Shown piece after piece: positions 42,828 through 52,100 of a DNA stretch of 64,000 bases. Position 1 is the first letter of the stretch; every line of letters starts with the position of its first letter. The translations under genes were made by a program, and so were the position numbers. Under the pieces are notes generated by a model. The model had not been told where the DNA came from and did no database searches. It saw nothing but the letters and a program-made list of their open reading frames with translations. The stretch is taken from assembly GCA_964609385.1 (NCBI GenBank), contig CAZSSM010000015.1, forward strand, positions 36,238-100,237, given 5' to 3'. Source of the stretch: CAZSSM01 sp964609385. Lineage in GTDB: Bacteria; Planctomycetota; Planctomycetia; Isosphaerales; Isosphaeraceae.

Positions 42828-43580
42828 TCAGTCCCATCCGTCGTTTCGTCGACGGGTCCCCGATCGTCTCGGCTCAATCTTCGGCGCTTTGGAGGTGTCA
42901 TCGTCCCAGGACGAATCGCCGGGTTCGGTGGGGGGCGACGGGCTGGAGTCGCCACCGGAACCCTGGTCGGTCGCTTCGAGCATCTCGTTGAGGGGCCACG
43001 GGACCTGCCCTTGAGCGACGGTACGCCCCTGCTCCAGGATCACCTTGAACCGCTCGGCGGCTTGCTCCGGCTTATGCGTGACGGCCGTCAAGGTCACCGA
43101 CGCGGCGACGGCTTGACCGGTCAGTCCGTCGGCCGGCGGGACCTCGTGGAGTCCTTCGGGTGCCAGACTGCCACCGCTGAGGTAGGCTGCCAATGCAGCG
43201 CAGGCCGAGGCGGTCTGATACTCGGCCTCCTCAGCGAGCTTGCCGGCTCCTCGGCGGTTCGGTTCAACCGGATCGGCGACCCATTTCCGAGCCGACTCTA
43301 GGCAGGCCCGTTCCAGGTCGGTCGGCTTCGGAGCTTCGGGCTCCTTACCGACCGCCTCGACGCAGAGACAAGCCCATTGGACCGCCTCGCGCTTGCCGAG
43401 GGCCATGGCGAGGGCGCGAACGGCCTCAGGAAGCATCTCGGCCTGCTCCAGGGAGGAAACGACCTCGGCGACCGGGGTCGTTGGCTCCAGTCCCTGAGAT
43501 GTCACCAACTCGCCAATCGCTTCGTCACGAGAAGCTAATTCCTCCGCCGTTGCCGCCGTGACCCGCTCCCATTCAGCCAT
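42828..43580 (-). CDS. DUF6931-like protein between vgrG and PAAR
   Basis: 250 aa. The central part matches what I know of DUF6931 proteins of planctomycetes: 'LPEAVRALAMALGKREAVQW', 'ACLCVEAVGKEPEAP', 'SARKWVADPVEPNRRGAG', 'AYLSGGSLAPEGLHEVPPAD' and 'TGQAVAASVTLTAV'. It is an all-helical soluble protein without signal peptide. The C-terminal 45 residues are Ser/Pro/Asp-rich, then basic (RRSGTRRRNDGWD). No function is established. Its place between vgrG and PAAR is where T6SS adaptor or chaperone proteins (DUF4123, DUF2169 or DUF1795 types in other bacteria) are coded, so an adaptor role is a reasonable inference. Confidence 0.75.
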   Translation of the reverse strand: MAEWERVTAATAEELASRDEAIGELVTSQGLEPTTPVAEVVSSLEQAEMLPEAVRALAMALGKREAVQWACLCVEAVGKEPEAPKPTDLERACLESARKWVADPVEPNRRGAGKLAEEAEYQTASACAALAAYLSGGSLAPEGLHEVPPADGLTGQAVAASVTLTAVTHKPEQAAERFKVILEQGRTVAQGQVPWPLNEMLEATDQGSGGDSSPSPPTEPGDSSWDDDTSKAPKIEPRRSGTRRRNDGWD

Positions 43581-43635
43581 GGACCGACCTCCCTAATCTC
43601 TCGCGCCGGACAGGGATTCGAAAGGATACCAATTC

Positions 43636-45852
43636 TCAGTTGATCATCGTGATCCCACCCTTGGCCTGAAGCATCGCCGACCCATCGACCTGAGTAATCA
43701 TTCCTTTGACCTGCGTCTGGATCGTTCCTTCAACTTTAATCATCATTCCTTTAATTGTCACTCCTGTCTGGTCGATCTTGATGCTCGACTGACCGACCTT
43801 CAGTTCGATCCCCTGCATGGCTTGGGTTGAACTCTTGCCGAGGTTGAGTTTGGTCGTCTGATTGCCCATCTTAAGGGTGGTCGTCTGGTTGCCCATCTTG
43901 AGTTCGAGCGAATCGTTCCCTTTGTCAAGGGTCGTGGAGCGGTTGCCCTGCTTGACGCTCAAAGTCTCGTTACCCTGGATGGTGGCGGTGCGCTTGCCCT
44001 TGCTGACGGTGTGCGTGTCGTCCCCCTTCTCGACTTTGACGGTGCGGTCTCCGGTCTCCACGGTCAGGGTGTCGTCCTTGTAGATTGTGGTCGTACGGCT
44101 TCCCTCATCCGCTTTGCTCGTGCCGACCGTCAAGGTCTGATTGTTGAAGATTTCAATCGTCTGATCACCCTTGTCCTTCTTTTCGAAACCGACCTTGAGG
44201 GTGTCGTTGTTCTCGACGACGCGATCGAAATCTTTCTCCGCATGAAAGTAGACTTGTTCTCCACCCTTCTTGTCTTCGAAGCGGAGTTCGTTGAAGGTGT
44301 TGGAGTCCCCCTTGAGGGTGCTTCGCGACTTGACTCCGCTCTGGGTCTTATTCTCCGGGAGTGCGTAGGGGGGCATCATGTCGGCGTTATAGACGCTGCC
44401 GACGACGATCGGCATGTCGGCGTTGCCCTCCTCGAAGGCCACGATCACCTCCTGACCGATTCGGGGAATATGGATGGCTCCCCATTGGCGCCCCGCCCAA
44501 ATGGTGCCGACCCGGATCCAACATGAGGAGCCCGCGTCGTGGCTACCTTCGCGGTCCCAGTGGAACTGGACTTTGATCCGCCCATACTTATCTGTGAAAA
44601 TCTCTTCACCTTTCGGACCGACCACGACGGCCGTTTGCGTCCCCTGGACGACGGGCCTGGGCGTTTGTCGCGCCGGCCGGAAGGTCACCGAGGCGGGGAT
44701 GCAGCCGAAGGTGTTGTCGTAGACCAGCGACGGGCCACCGTCACCGGACCGATAATCCCGAAGCTCCGCGTTGTGGTTGACTTCGGTGAGGACGTAGGAG
44801 CCGTCGGCGTCGAAGTGGTCGACCAGATCGAAGGTCGCGCCTTCGGTCATCCAGACGCAGTCGGAACGTCCCCGGATGGTCAAGCCGTGAACCTGTTCCT
44901 CCTCCATCCGCACTTGGGCCAGTCGCACGTTCTCTTTCGAGATCCCTTGGAGATCCGAAGCCCGCTCACCGCCCCCCTTATCGATGCCGTCGAACCGCTC
45001 GGCGTAATGGCCGGGGTAGTCGTAGAGTTCCATCGTCTTGTTGGTCGGCAATTTGAGCGCATGATCAACCGTGCCGGAACGGACTGAGCCATCGGTCGGC
45101 TTATCGGCGTCGAGCGGCTTGTGCGGTAACTGGAAGTGGTGGTCCCAAAGGAGAACTTTGCTGGCCCGGAGTTCCTGGGCTTTCTCCCAGGCAGTGACAC
45201 GAGCATCATCGCGCTGCTCACCCTCGACCTCGTCGAAGCGCGCTTTGCCCTCGAACGGGACGGACGCATATCGGGATCGGTCGTCGATCAAGACCAGGGT
45301 ATGCCCCCCCTCTTCATGCTCGAAATAGTAGGAGATCCCCTCCTCTTCCATAAGCCTGTTCAGGAAATCGAAATCAGATTCGCGATACTGAACACAGTAG
45401 TTATGCGGATTGTATTCCACACAGAGTTGATTCTTGTACTTGATTCCATGTTCATCAAGGATGGCCTCGATGATCTCGAGGGCACTCTTTCCCTGAAAGA
45501 TCCGGCTGTTGGTGCGTCTGGTCAGGATCCAGAGCGATGGGACCACCTCCATCTGGTAGTGCGTGAATTCCTGGTCGCGGTGCCCTTGGGCGATCCGCCG
45601 ACAGATACCATGGAAATGTCGGAGGCGGCGGGTCCGGAACGGCTCGCGGATCGTGACTGCGATCGGCTTGCCCAGGAGTTGCTCGAAGACGACTTTCTCC
45701 GCTTCGTTTTCGGTCTGAGCGATCAGATCCAGATCGAAACGGAACAACTCCGAAAACGCTTCACGTCCACGAAAACCGATCAGCAACAGCACATCCTGAT
45801 CCAGCGGCGTGGTGATCTCCAGCAGGCGATCGGCCTGCAGATAAACGGACAT
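43636..45852 (-). CDS. vgrG: T6SS spike protein VgrG (TssI)
   Basis: 738 aa. The gp27-like N-terminus ('LFRFDLDLIAQ', 'FHGICRRIAQGHRDQEFTHY', 'EGISYYFEHEEGGHTLVLID') is followed by the gp5-like OB fold ('GRIKVQFHWDREGSHDAGSS', 'CWIRVGTIWAG', 'IPRIGQEVIVAFEEGNAD'). Residues about 560-720 form a long beta-helix of short repeats of the type GN-x-T-x-T-L-K, seen as 'MGNQTTTLKMGNQTTKLNLG'. It trimerises into the spike pushed out on the Hcp tube. There is no toxin extension; the C-terminus ends 'QAKGGITMIN' after the needle. Followed by DUF6931 and PAAR genes; divergent from the kinase gene. Confidence 0.95.
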   Translation of the reverse strand: MSVYLQADRLLEITTPLDQDVLLLIGFRGREAFSELFRFDLDLIAQTENEAEKVVFEQLLGKPIAVTIREPFRTRRLRHFHGICRRIAQGHRDQEFTHYQMEVVPSLWILTRRTNSRIFQGKSALEIIEAILDEHGIKYKNQLCVEYNPHNYCVQYRESDFDFLNRLMEEEGISYYFEHEEGGHTLVLIDDRSRYASVPFEGKARFDEVEGEQRDDARVTAWEKAQELRASKVLLWDHHFQLPHKPLDADKPTDGSVRSGTVDHALKLPTNKTMELYDYPGHYAERFDGIDKGGGERASDLQGISKENVRLAQVRMEEEQVHGLTIRGRSDCVWMTEGATFDLVDHFDADGSYVLTEVNHNAELRDYRSGDGGPSLVYDNTFGCIPASVTFRPARQTPRPVVQGTQTAVVVGPKGEEIFTDKYGRIKVQFHWDREGSHDAGSSCWIRVGTIWAGRQWGAIHIPRIGQEVIVAFEEGNADMPIVVGSVYNADMMPPYALPENKTQSGVKSRSTLKGDSNTFNELRFEDKKGGEQVYFHAEKDFDRVVENNDTLKVGFEKKDKGDQTIEIFNNQTLTVGTSKADEGSRTTTIYKDDTLTVETGDRTVKVEKGDDTHTVSKGKRTATIQGNETLSVKQGNRSTTLDKGNDSLELKMGNQTTTLKMGNQTTKLNLGKSSTQAMQGIELKVGQSSIKIDQTGVTIKGMMIKVEGTIQTQVKGMITQVDGSAMLQAKGGITMIN

Positions 45853-46228
45853 GGGCGGGCCCCTTCCTTTTCACGAAGCCAGATTCGGACGCCTCGAAGT
45901 CACAACGCCCGCTCGACCGGGATCGCGGCGATTGTCTCAGTCCTCGAGTCGACGTGCAACGGGGCGACGGCTGGGTGGGTCAACCCCGGCCGGTCGGCTA
46001 CGCGTCTCGGAACCTCGCGGCCGATCTCGTCACCGTCTCGGCATGCTCGACATGCCATGGTTACCCCCGAGTCGGTCATCGGTGACAGACTGGGGTCGCA
46101 AACCGGACCGTCACACCGGGCAGCATCGAGGGTTTTTTCAACGGGCCGCGATTGGAGTACGATGGCAAGGCGGCTCGTCTCGGTCGGCCCATCATGCATC
46201 CCCGGTCTCCTTGGAGCGCGTTTCGGTC
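45853..46228. other. Divergent intergenic region (vgrG / kinase gene)
   Basis: 376 bases between divergent vgrG and the kinase gene. In-frame sequence upstream of the kinase start at 46229 is Arg/Ser-rich and unlike the family, so it is treated as non-coding. Both promoters should lie here; no confident elements were seen. Confidence 0.45.
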
Positions 46229-49096
46229 ATGAGCACATCAAGCGCAGGCGACGATGATCCGACGCGTCGGCGCCCCCCATCCGAATCGTCCGGGAGCCGA
46301 CCCGAGGCCGAGCCGGATCCGAATCCGAATCCGAATCCCGAAGTTGCTCCGAACGAGCCGGATATCGAAGCGGAGACGGGGAAGGTCGACGAATCGGGCC
46401 GGAGGCCCTACCGAACGACCCAGTTCGACCCGGAGCTGGCCACCCAGCCCGAGCCGGAGACCGACGCCGACGACGTCGAGATCGCCTCGCTCCCGGAGAT
46501 CATGTCCGGGCTCGCGACTCCAGAGGATCCCGAGCCGGTCGACGAGCCGCCCAAGCCGGCCGGCCCCTCAGCCACGTGGGGCTCGTTCATCGAACCGGGC
46601 GCGACGGCCGGCACGCCCTGGCCCGTCGAGCCCCCCAGTCAAGCCCGGCCCCGCCCCCTGCCCGAGACCGAAGGCTTCGGACCCTCCCAGACGCAACGAG
46701 GCGATCTGGTCGGCGAGGGAACCCAACCGACCGCCGTCCAACCCCCAACCGTTCACCCCGGACAGACCGCCACGACCGACATTCCCCCTCGACCCGACTC
46801 GACCAACACGAGTCAGAGCGGCGACTTCGAGGCCTGGGCCGACACCAACGCGCCCAGTCGGCCCGTCCGCGCCCTCGATCCGATCCCCGAGCACGACGAC
46901 CGGCATCCGCCGTTCGCCCCCGCGCCCCAAAACACCGGCGCGGGGATGCCCACGTTCATCGAACCGGGCCGCACCCTCTTCGACCGTTACATGGTCCTGA
47001 GGATGCTGGGCAAGGGCGGCATGGGTCAGGTCTGGCTGGTCCGTCACATCAACCTGGACGTGCTCCGCGCCCTCAAGGTGATCCACCACGTCGCCGCGCA
47101 CAGCCCGGAGGCCCGGCGTCGGTTCCAGCGCGAGGCGATCGCGCAGGCCCGGATCAACCACCCCAACGTGGTCAACGTCAACGACGCCAACTTCGCCGAG
47201 GACGACCTGGCCTACATCGAGATGGAGTACGTCGAGGGCTACAGCCTCGACCAGCTCATCCAGGATCGGCAACCGATGGACCTGCCCTGGGTCGCCCGGT
47301 TCGTCGAGCAGCTCTGCGAGGGGCTCCAGGCCGCGCACAACCAAGGGATCATCCACCGCGACCTCAAGCCGCCCAACCTGATGATCCTCTCCGGGCGGCA
47401 AAGCGAGGTCGCCCTCAAGATCCTCGACTTCGGTATCGCCAAGCTCCTCGACGACGAGCAGATGGCCAAGACCCGGACCGGCCAGTTCGTCGGCACCCTG
47501 CTCTACGCTGCGCCCGAGCAGATCGAGACCGACGGCGTCGAGATCGACCACCGTGTCGACATCTACGCCACCGGCATCATCCTCTACGAACTGCTGACTG
47601 GGCGACTCCCCTTCGAAGGCTCGCCAATGCAGCTCATGCAGAAACATGTGCATGAGGATCCCCCACCGTTCGACGAGGTCAACCCCGACCACAACGCCAC
47701 GCCGGTCATCGAGGAACTCGTCCTGCGGTGCCTGGCCAAAGATCCGCGCGATCGGATCCCCTCGGCGATGGTCCTCAAGCAACGGTTTCTGACCGAGGCC
47801 CGTGAGGTCGCCAGCCGACTGCTCGAGGAGGACGACGGCCGCGAAAAGCCCCAGACCCGCGACATCCCGACCTATCTGATCCCCCAAACGCAGATCGATA
47901 CGTTCCACCAGAACCAGCTCATCGACACCGTCCCGGATCACCCCAAGCCCAAACCGAAACCCAAGCCCAACACCGGGACCAGCCCCAACCTTGCGACCAT
48001 CCTGTCCCTGGCCGTCGCCCTCGTGGCCCTCGCGATCGTCGCCATCCTGGTGATCTACCAACTCGGCGGCTTCGGACAGACGGGCAGTCCCGGCTTGGTG
48101 CAGCAATCCGACCCAGATCCTAATCCGACCGAAGCGGCCTCGGAAGCGACCGAGGAACCCTTGACGCTCCGCCCCTTGCTGGTGGAGCGGGGCTACGTGA
48201 TCGACCCGACTGGGGACCCGAACGGGGACGATCCGCCCGAGGTCCTGGTCCGCAGGCTTGGCGACCGGCCCATCGAATTCGTCCGCGTGCCCGGCAGCCG
48301 AGGCGAGCCGATCGCCTTCGGGATCTTCCAGATCGACGAAGAGACCAGTCGGGTGAGGCCCGGACCGGCCGATCACGAGGCGCCCGTCGTCGAACTCTAT
48401 TGGCAGCGCGACGAGGTCAGCTTCGGCGAGCTGTTCGCCTACTTCGAACAAGTCGATCGGAGTCCCGATCCCCAGACCGATGGCCTTTGGCAGCGGTTCT
48501 GGAACGAGTGGAACCGGGAGCTCGGGGATCGCTTCGATGCGGACAACCTCGATCGGCTCCCGGCCACCGGGGTTTCGAGGCGACTGGCCGAGGAGTTCGC
48601 CGACTATTACGGCGGTCGTCTCCCCACGCCCGACGAGTGGGAGTACGCGGCGCGCTCTGGCGGCGAGAGACGACGATTCGTCTGGGGCCTCGAGCCGACG
48701 ATGGTGACCATCCCCGCTGGCACCTCGCGTGATCAGATCATATGTAACATCGGCAGCCCCGACGGCCTTCTGCTGTTGGTCGGTCAAACGACCTTTCCAC
48801 AGGGTTGGCTGGATCGGACCGATCACGGCCTGATCAACATGGCCGGCAACGTCCGCGAGCTGACCGCCGCGACCTGCGAGGAGACCGAAGGCGGCTGCGA
48901 CTCCGGCGCCGTCGTGTGCGGCTCGTCGTACAACGAATATTTCGACCAGTATCACACCAGTCTTCGCCGTTGCCTATGCGTTGCCCCCTATGCGTCGGGC
49001 TCGGACATCCGTGACGTCGGCTTCCGGATCGTGCTCGAAGATCCCTTCACGCCTTCGTCGACGTCCGAGCCGTCCCGGATCGCCGAGACCGAGTAA
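46229..49096 (+). CDS. Membrane Ser/Thr protein kinase with extracytoplasmic FGE (SUMF1) domain
   Basis: 955 aa. Residues 1-245 are a Pro/Glu/Asp-rich linker, including the low-complexity 'DPNPNPNPE'. The Hanks-type kinase spans about 250-525: glycine loop 'LGKGGMGQVWLV', lysine in 'LRALKVIHH', 'IIHRDLKPPNLMIL', 'KILDFGIAK' and 'APEQ'. All catalytic residues are present. After a 'KPKPKPKPN' linker, one membrane helix lies at about 588-612 ('ILSLAVALVALAIVAILVIY'). The outer part ends in an FGE-like domain (about 700-945): 'DEVSFGELFAYFEQVD', 'YGGRLPTPDEWEYAARSGG', 'GLINMAGNVRELTA' and 'DIRDVGFRIVLEDP'. The kinase resembles PpkA in position and topology and may phosphorylate the FHA protein in response to an envelope signal. 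An 8-bp GGAG-to-ATG spacing is not met, so the start is moderately sure. Confidence 0.88.
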   Translation: MSTSSAGDDDPTRRRPPSESSGSRPEAEPDPNPNPNPEVAPNEPDIEAETGKVDESGRRPYRTTQFDPELATQPEPETDADDVEIASLPEIMSGLATPEDPEPVDEPPKPAGPSATWGSFIEPGATAGTPWPVEPPSQARPRPLPETEGFGPSQTQRGDLVGEGTQPTAVQPPTVHPGQTATTDIPPRPDSTNTSQSGDFEAWADTNAPSRPVRALDPIPEHDDRHPPFAPAPQNTGAGMPTFIEPGRTLFDRYMVLRMLGKGGMGQVWLVRHINLDVLRALKVIHHVAAHSPEARRRFQREAIAQARINHPNVVNVNDANFAEDDLAYIEMEYVEGYSLDQLIQDRQPMDLPWVARFVEQLCEGLQAAHNQGIIHRDLKPPNLMILSGRQSEVALKILDFGIAKLLDDEQMAKTRTGQFVGTLLYAAPEQIETDGVEIDHRVDIYATGIILYELLTGRLPFEGSPMQLMQKHVHEDPPPFDEVNPDHNATPVIEELVLRCLAKDPRDRIPSAMVLKQRFLTEAREVASRLLEEDDGREKPQTRDIPTYLIPQTQIDTFHQNQLIDTVPDHPKPKPKPKPNTGTSPNLATILSLAVALVALAIVAILVIYQLGGFGQTGSPGLVQQSDPDPNPTEAASEATEEPLTLRPLLVERGYVIDPTGDPNGDDPPEVLVRRLGDRPIEFVRVPGSRGEPIAFGIFQIDEETSRVRPGPADHEAPVVELYWQRDEVSFGELFAYFEQVDRSPDPQTDGLWQRFWNEWNRELGDRFDADNLDRLPATGVSRRLAEEFADYYGGRLPTPDEWEYAARSGGERRRFVWGLEPTMVTIPAGTSRDQIICNIGSPDGLLLLVGQTTFPQGWLDRTDHGLINMAGNVRELTAATCEETEGGCDSGAVVCGSSYNEYFDQYHTSLRRCLCVAPYASGSDIRDVGFRIVLEDPFTPSSTSEPSRIAETE

Positions 49097-49126
49097 TCAC
49101 CGGAACCCAAAAGGGGGACGCCTGCG

Positions 49127-52100
49127 TTGACCACGCGCCAACACGGACCGGATCGGGACCAGCCTCGGAGTTCGACGCGACGGGCGTTGGGTATCGCGCT
49201 GATCCTTTTCCTTCTGGGAATCGCGTCCTCGACGATCGCCCGGGCGCAGTCGGATCCGGGACCTGAACCCGAGCCGGAACGCCCCCCGGCCCGCTGGGCG
49301 GTCCTGATCGGGGTCGACCGGTACGAGGACCCGGAGATCCGCCGTTGCCCGAACGCCGATGCGGACGTCCGGGCATTGCGCTCCTTCCTGATCAACGAGG
49401 CCGGTTGGCGGCCCGACCGAATCGCCCTGCTCGGTGACGGGGGTCGGCGCTATCCGCTGGGCCGGTCGGCGCAACCGACCTCGAGCCCCTTGAGTCCGAC
49501 CAACGCGACCCTGGGGGCGACCTTCGACGACTGGCTGTCCGGCAACGTCGAGGACGGCGACCTCGTCTTCATCTTTTTCGCCGGGCATGCCGCCGAGATC
49601 CCCAACGATCGGCGCATCGCGACCGGCCCTGAAGATCCAGACGCGCCCGGCGCGTCGGTCCTCCTGCTGGCCGACACCCGGCTCGATGCGCTGGAGACGA
49701 CCGGATTCCCCTTGGAGGCCTACGTCGACCCGATCGCCGCGCGGTCCGACGTGGCGATCCTGATCTGCCTGGACACCTCAATATGGGGCCAAGGGGCCAT
49801 CGAGGACGGTCCAGTCGGCCCATCGCCGAGCCCCAACGGCACCGAGGCCTGGCTGGATCGGCTGACCGGCCGATGGCCCAACATCGAAGCCTGGCTGGCC
49901 GCCGATGGTCGGCCGGCGCGGGGCGCGAGCATCGTCGACCCATATCAAGGTCTGCTGGCCGAGGCCCTCCAACGCGCTGCCGGCCGCGCCAACCGGCCCA
50001 ACAACCTACGGGCCACCCTCGGCGCATTGACGCGCCTCGAGCCGGCCTTGAGCGACCAAGGATTCCTCGCCCGGGGCGACCTCGACCCCAATGCCTCGTT
50101 CTGGATCGAGCCGCGGATCGGGGGACAGCTTTCGACACCCCCACGCGTGCTGATTCGACACGGCCATGCCCGGGGCATCACCGATCTAGTCGTCTCACCC
50201 AACAACCAGACGCTCTACTCGGCCGGCGGCGAGTCCGACGGCGGACCCGACTCGACCGTCCGCGCCTGGAACCTGCCCGACTGGGACCGTGGACCGCGCG
50301 CCCTGGAGGCGGCGCTCAGCGACCTCCGGTCGGGCGTCAACCGCCTCGCCCTGAGCCCCGACGGCTCGTTCCTGATCGCCGGCGACAATGCCGGCCGAAT
50401 CCTGGTCCACAGCCTCCGCGACGGGCTGACCGTCGACGTCGCCGAGGCTGAGGCTGAGGCCGACGGCGCGATCATCGACCTGGCCGTCCTGCCCGGCAGC
50501 CGACTGCTGGCCAGCCGACACCAGACCGGCCGCGCGCTCCGACTCTGGACCCTGCCCGACCCGATCGATCCGGAGGCGATCACCGAATCCCGCCAAGTGG
50601 CCTCGGATGTCGACCGGATCGCCGTGGCCGAGCTGGACGACCCGGAGATCCCGGTCGCCCTGGTCGCGGCGATCGACGACCCGAAGGACGGTCGCGGCCT
50701 CCTGCTCTTCGACCGCGACGGCGCCTTGCGTCGCGACCGACCTCTGGCCTGGCCCGGTGCGCGGATCACCGCCCTCGCGCTGGACGTCGACGGGTCACGG
50801 CTGGCCGTCGGCGACGAGACCGGGCTGGTCGGGCTCTACGAACTGGGGGAACTGGACATCGAGGACGATCCGCCCCCGATCCCGCTCCGATTGGCCGACG
50901 GCGTGCCGGTCCGGTACCTCAACCTCGACCGTGAGGACCGGCTGATCGCGGCCCTGGCCGACGACCTCCGGGTCGTCGCCCTGGCGTCGTTCGTCCCCAG
51001 CGACGAGCCGCCGGCCGATCCGTCGGAACGCCCGGGGCGCCGGATGACCTTGCCCGTCGGGGACTTCGATGACCTCGCGTTCGCCACCTCCGCCGACGGC
51101 CGATGGCTGGGCGCGACGCTCTACGACCGTGGCGCCGGTCGCCGGTCCTTAGTGGTCTGGAACCTCCGCGACGCCCTCGACACTACGGCATCGGTCGACG
51201 AACCGATCGACCCTTGGCCCTTGGATTTGAGCGAATCCGACACCGATGCGCGTTCGCGCCTGGGGCTGATCGGTCGGCCCGCCTTCACTCCCGATGGCCG
51301 TCGGCTGATCGTCGGCGACACCGGCGGAGCCCTCCACGCCTGGGATCTGCCCGAAGGCTCGAGGCTCGCGACGATCCCGGCCCATCGCGGCCAGTTGCGC
51401 GGCCTGAGCCTCTCGCCCAACGGCGACGAGCTGATCCAGATCGGCCAGGACGGCCGCGCCCGCGCCTGGGACCTCGATCGGGGCGTCGGCTTCGACGTCT
51501 GGCCTGGGCACTGGTCGGCCCTGATCCACCTGCCCGTCGACGTCGAGACCGAGACGGCCTCCCTCGTCGAGACGGACGACCGGATCGTGCGCTATGCCCT
51601 GGTCATTGGGAAGACCACCGACGGTGTCCCCGACCTGGATCCGTCCGACGTCGAGCCGGGCCGGGTCGTGGTCCACGAGCGATCCACCAGGCCGGGGCGA
51701 CGTCCGGAATCCCGCTGGGTCGTCCTTCCGACGCCCCCAGGATCCCGCTACGCATCGTTCGAGCCCGACCCGGTTCGGCCGGCCGCGCAACGGCTGGTCG
51801 CCTCACCAGGGGGACGCTACCTGGCCGCCGCCGGGAGGAACTCCTTGGTGGTCGTCTGGGACCTCGACCCGACATCCACGACCGATGCGATCTTCCGGCT
51901 GGCCCAATCGCCGAGCGTCGACGCGGTCTTTCGGAAGCAGACGATGACCCGCGTGGCCGGGATCGCCTTCCTCGACGCCGACCGGCTCGTCATCGGCTTC
52001 GACGACGGTTCGCTCGAACTCCGGGACCGTCGACGGTCGGAGCCGAACACCCCCCCGCTCTGGACCGGGACCGCGGAGGCCCTGGAAGACGCGATCGGTT

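Noticed and set aside
46568..48955. A 795-codon minus-strand frame opposite the kinase gene
   Set aside because: Antisense shadow of the kinase and FGE domains; no domain or start site of its own.
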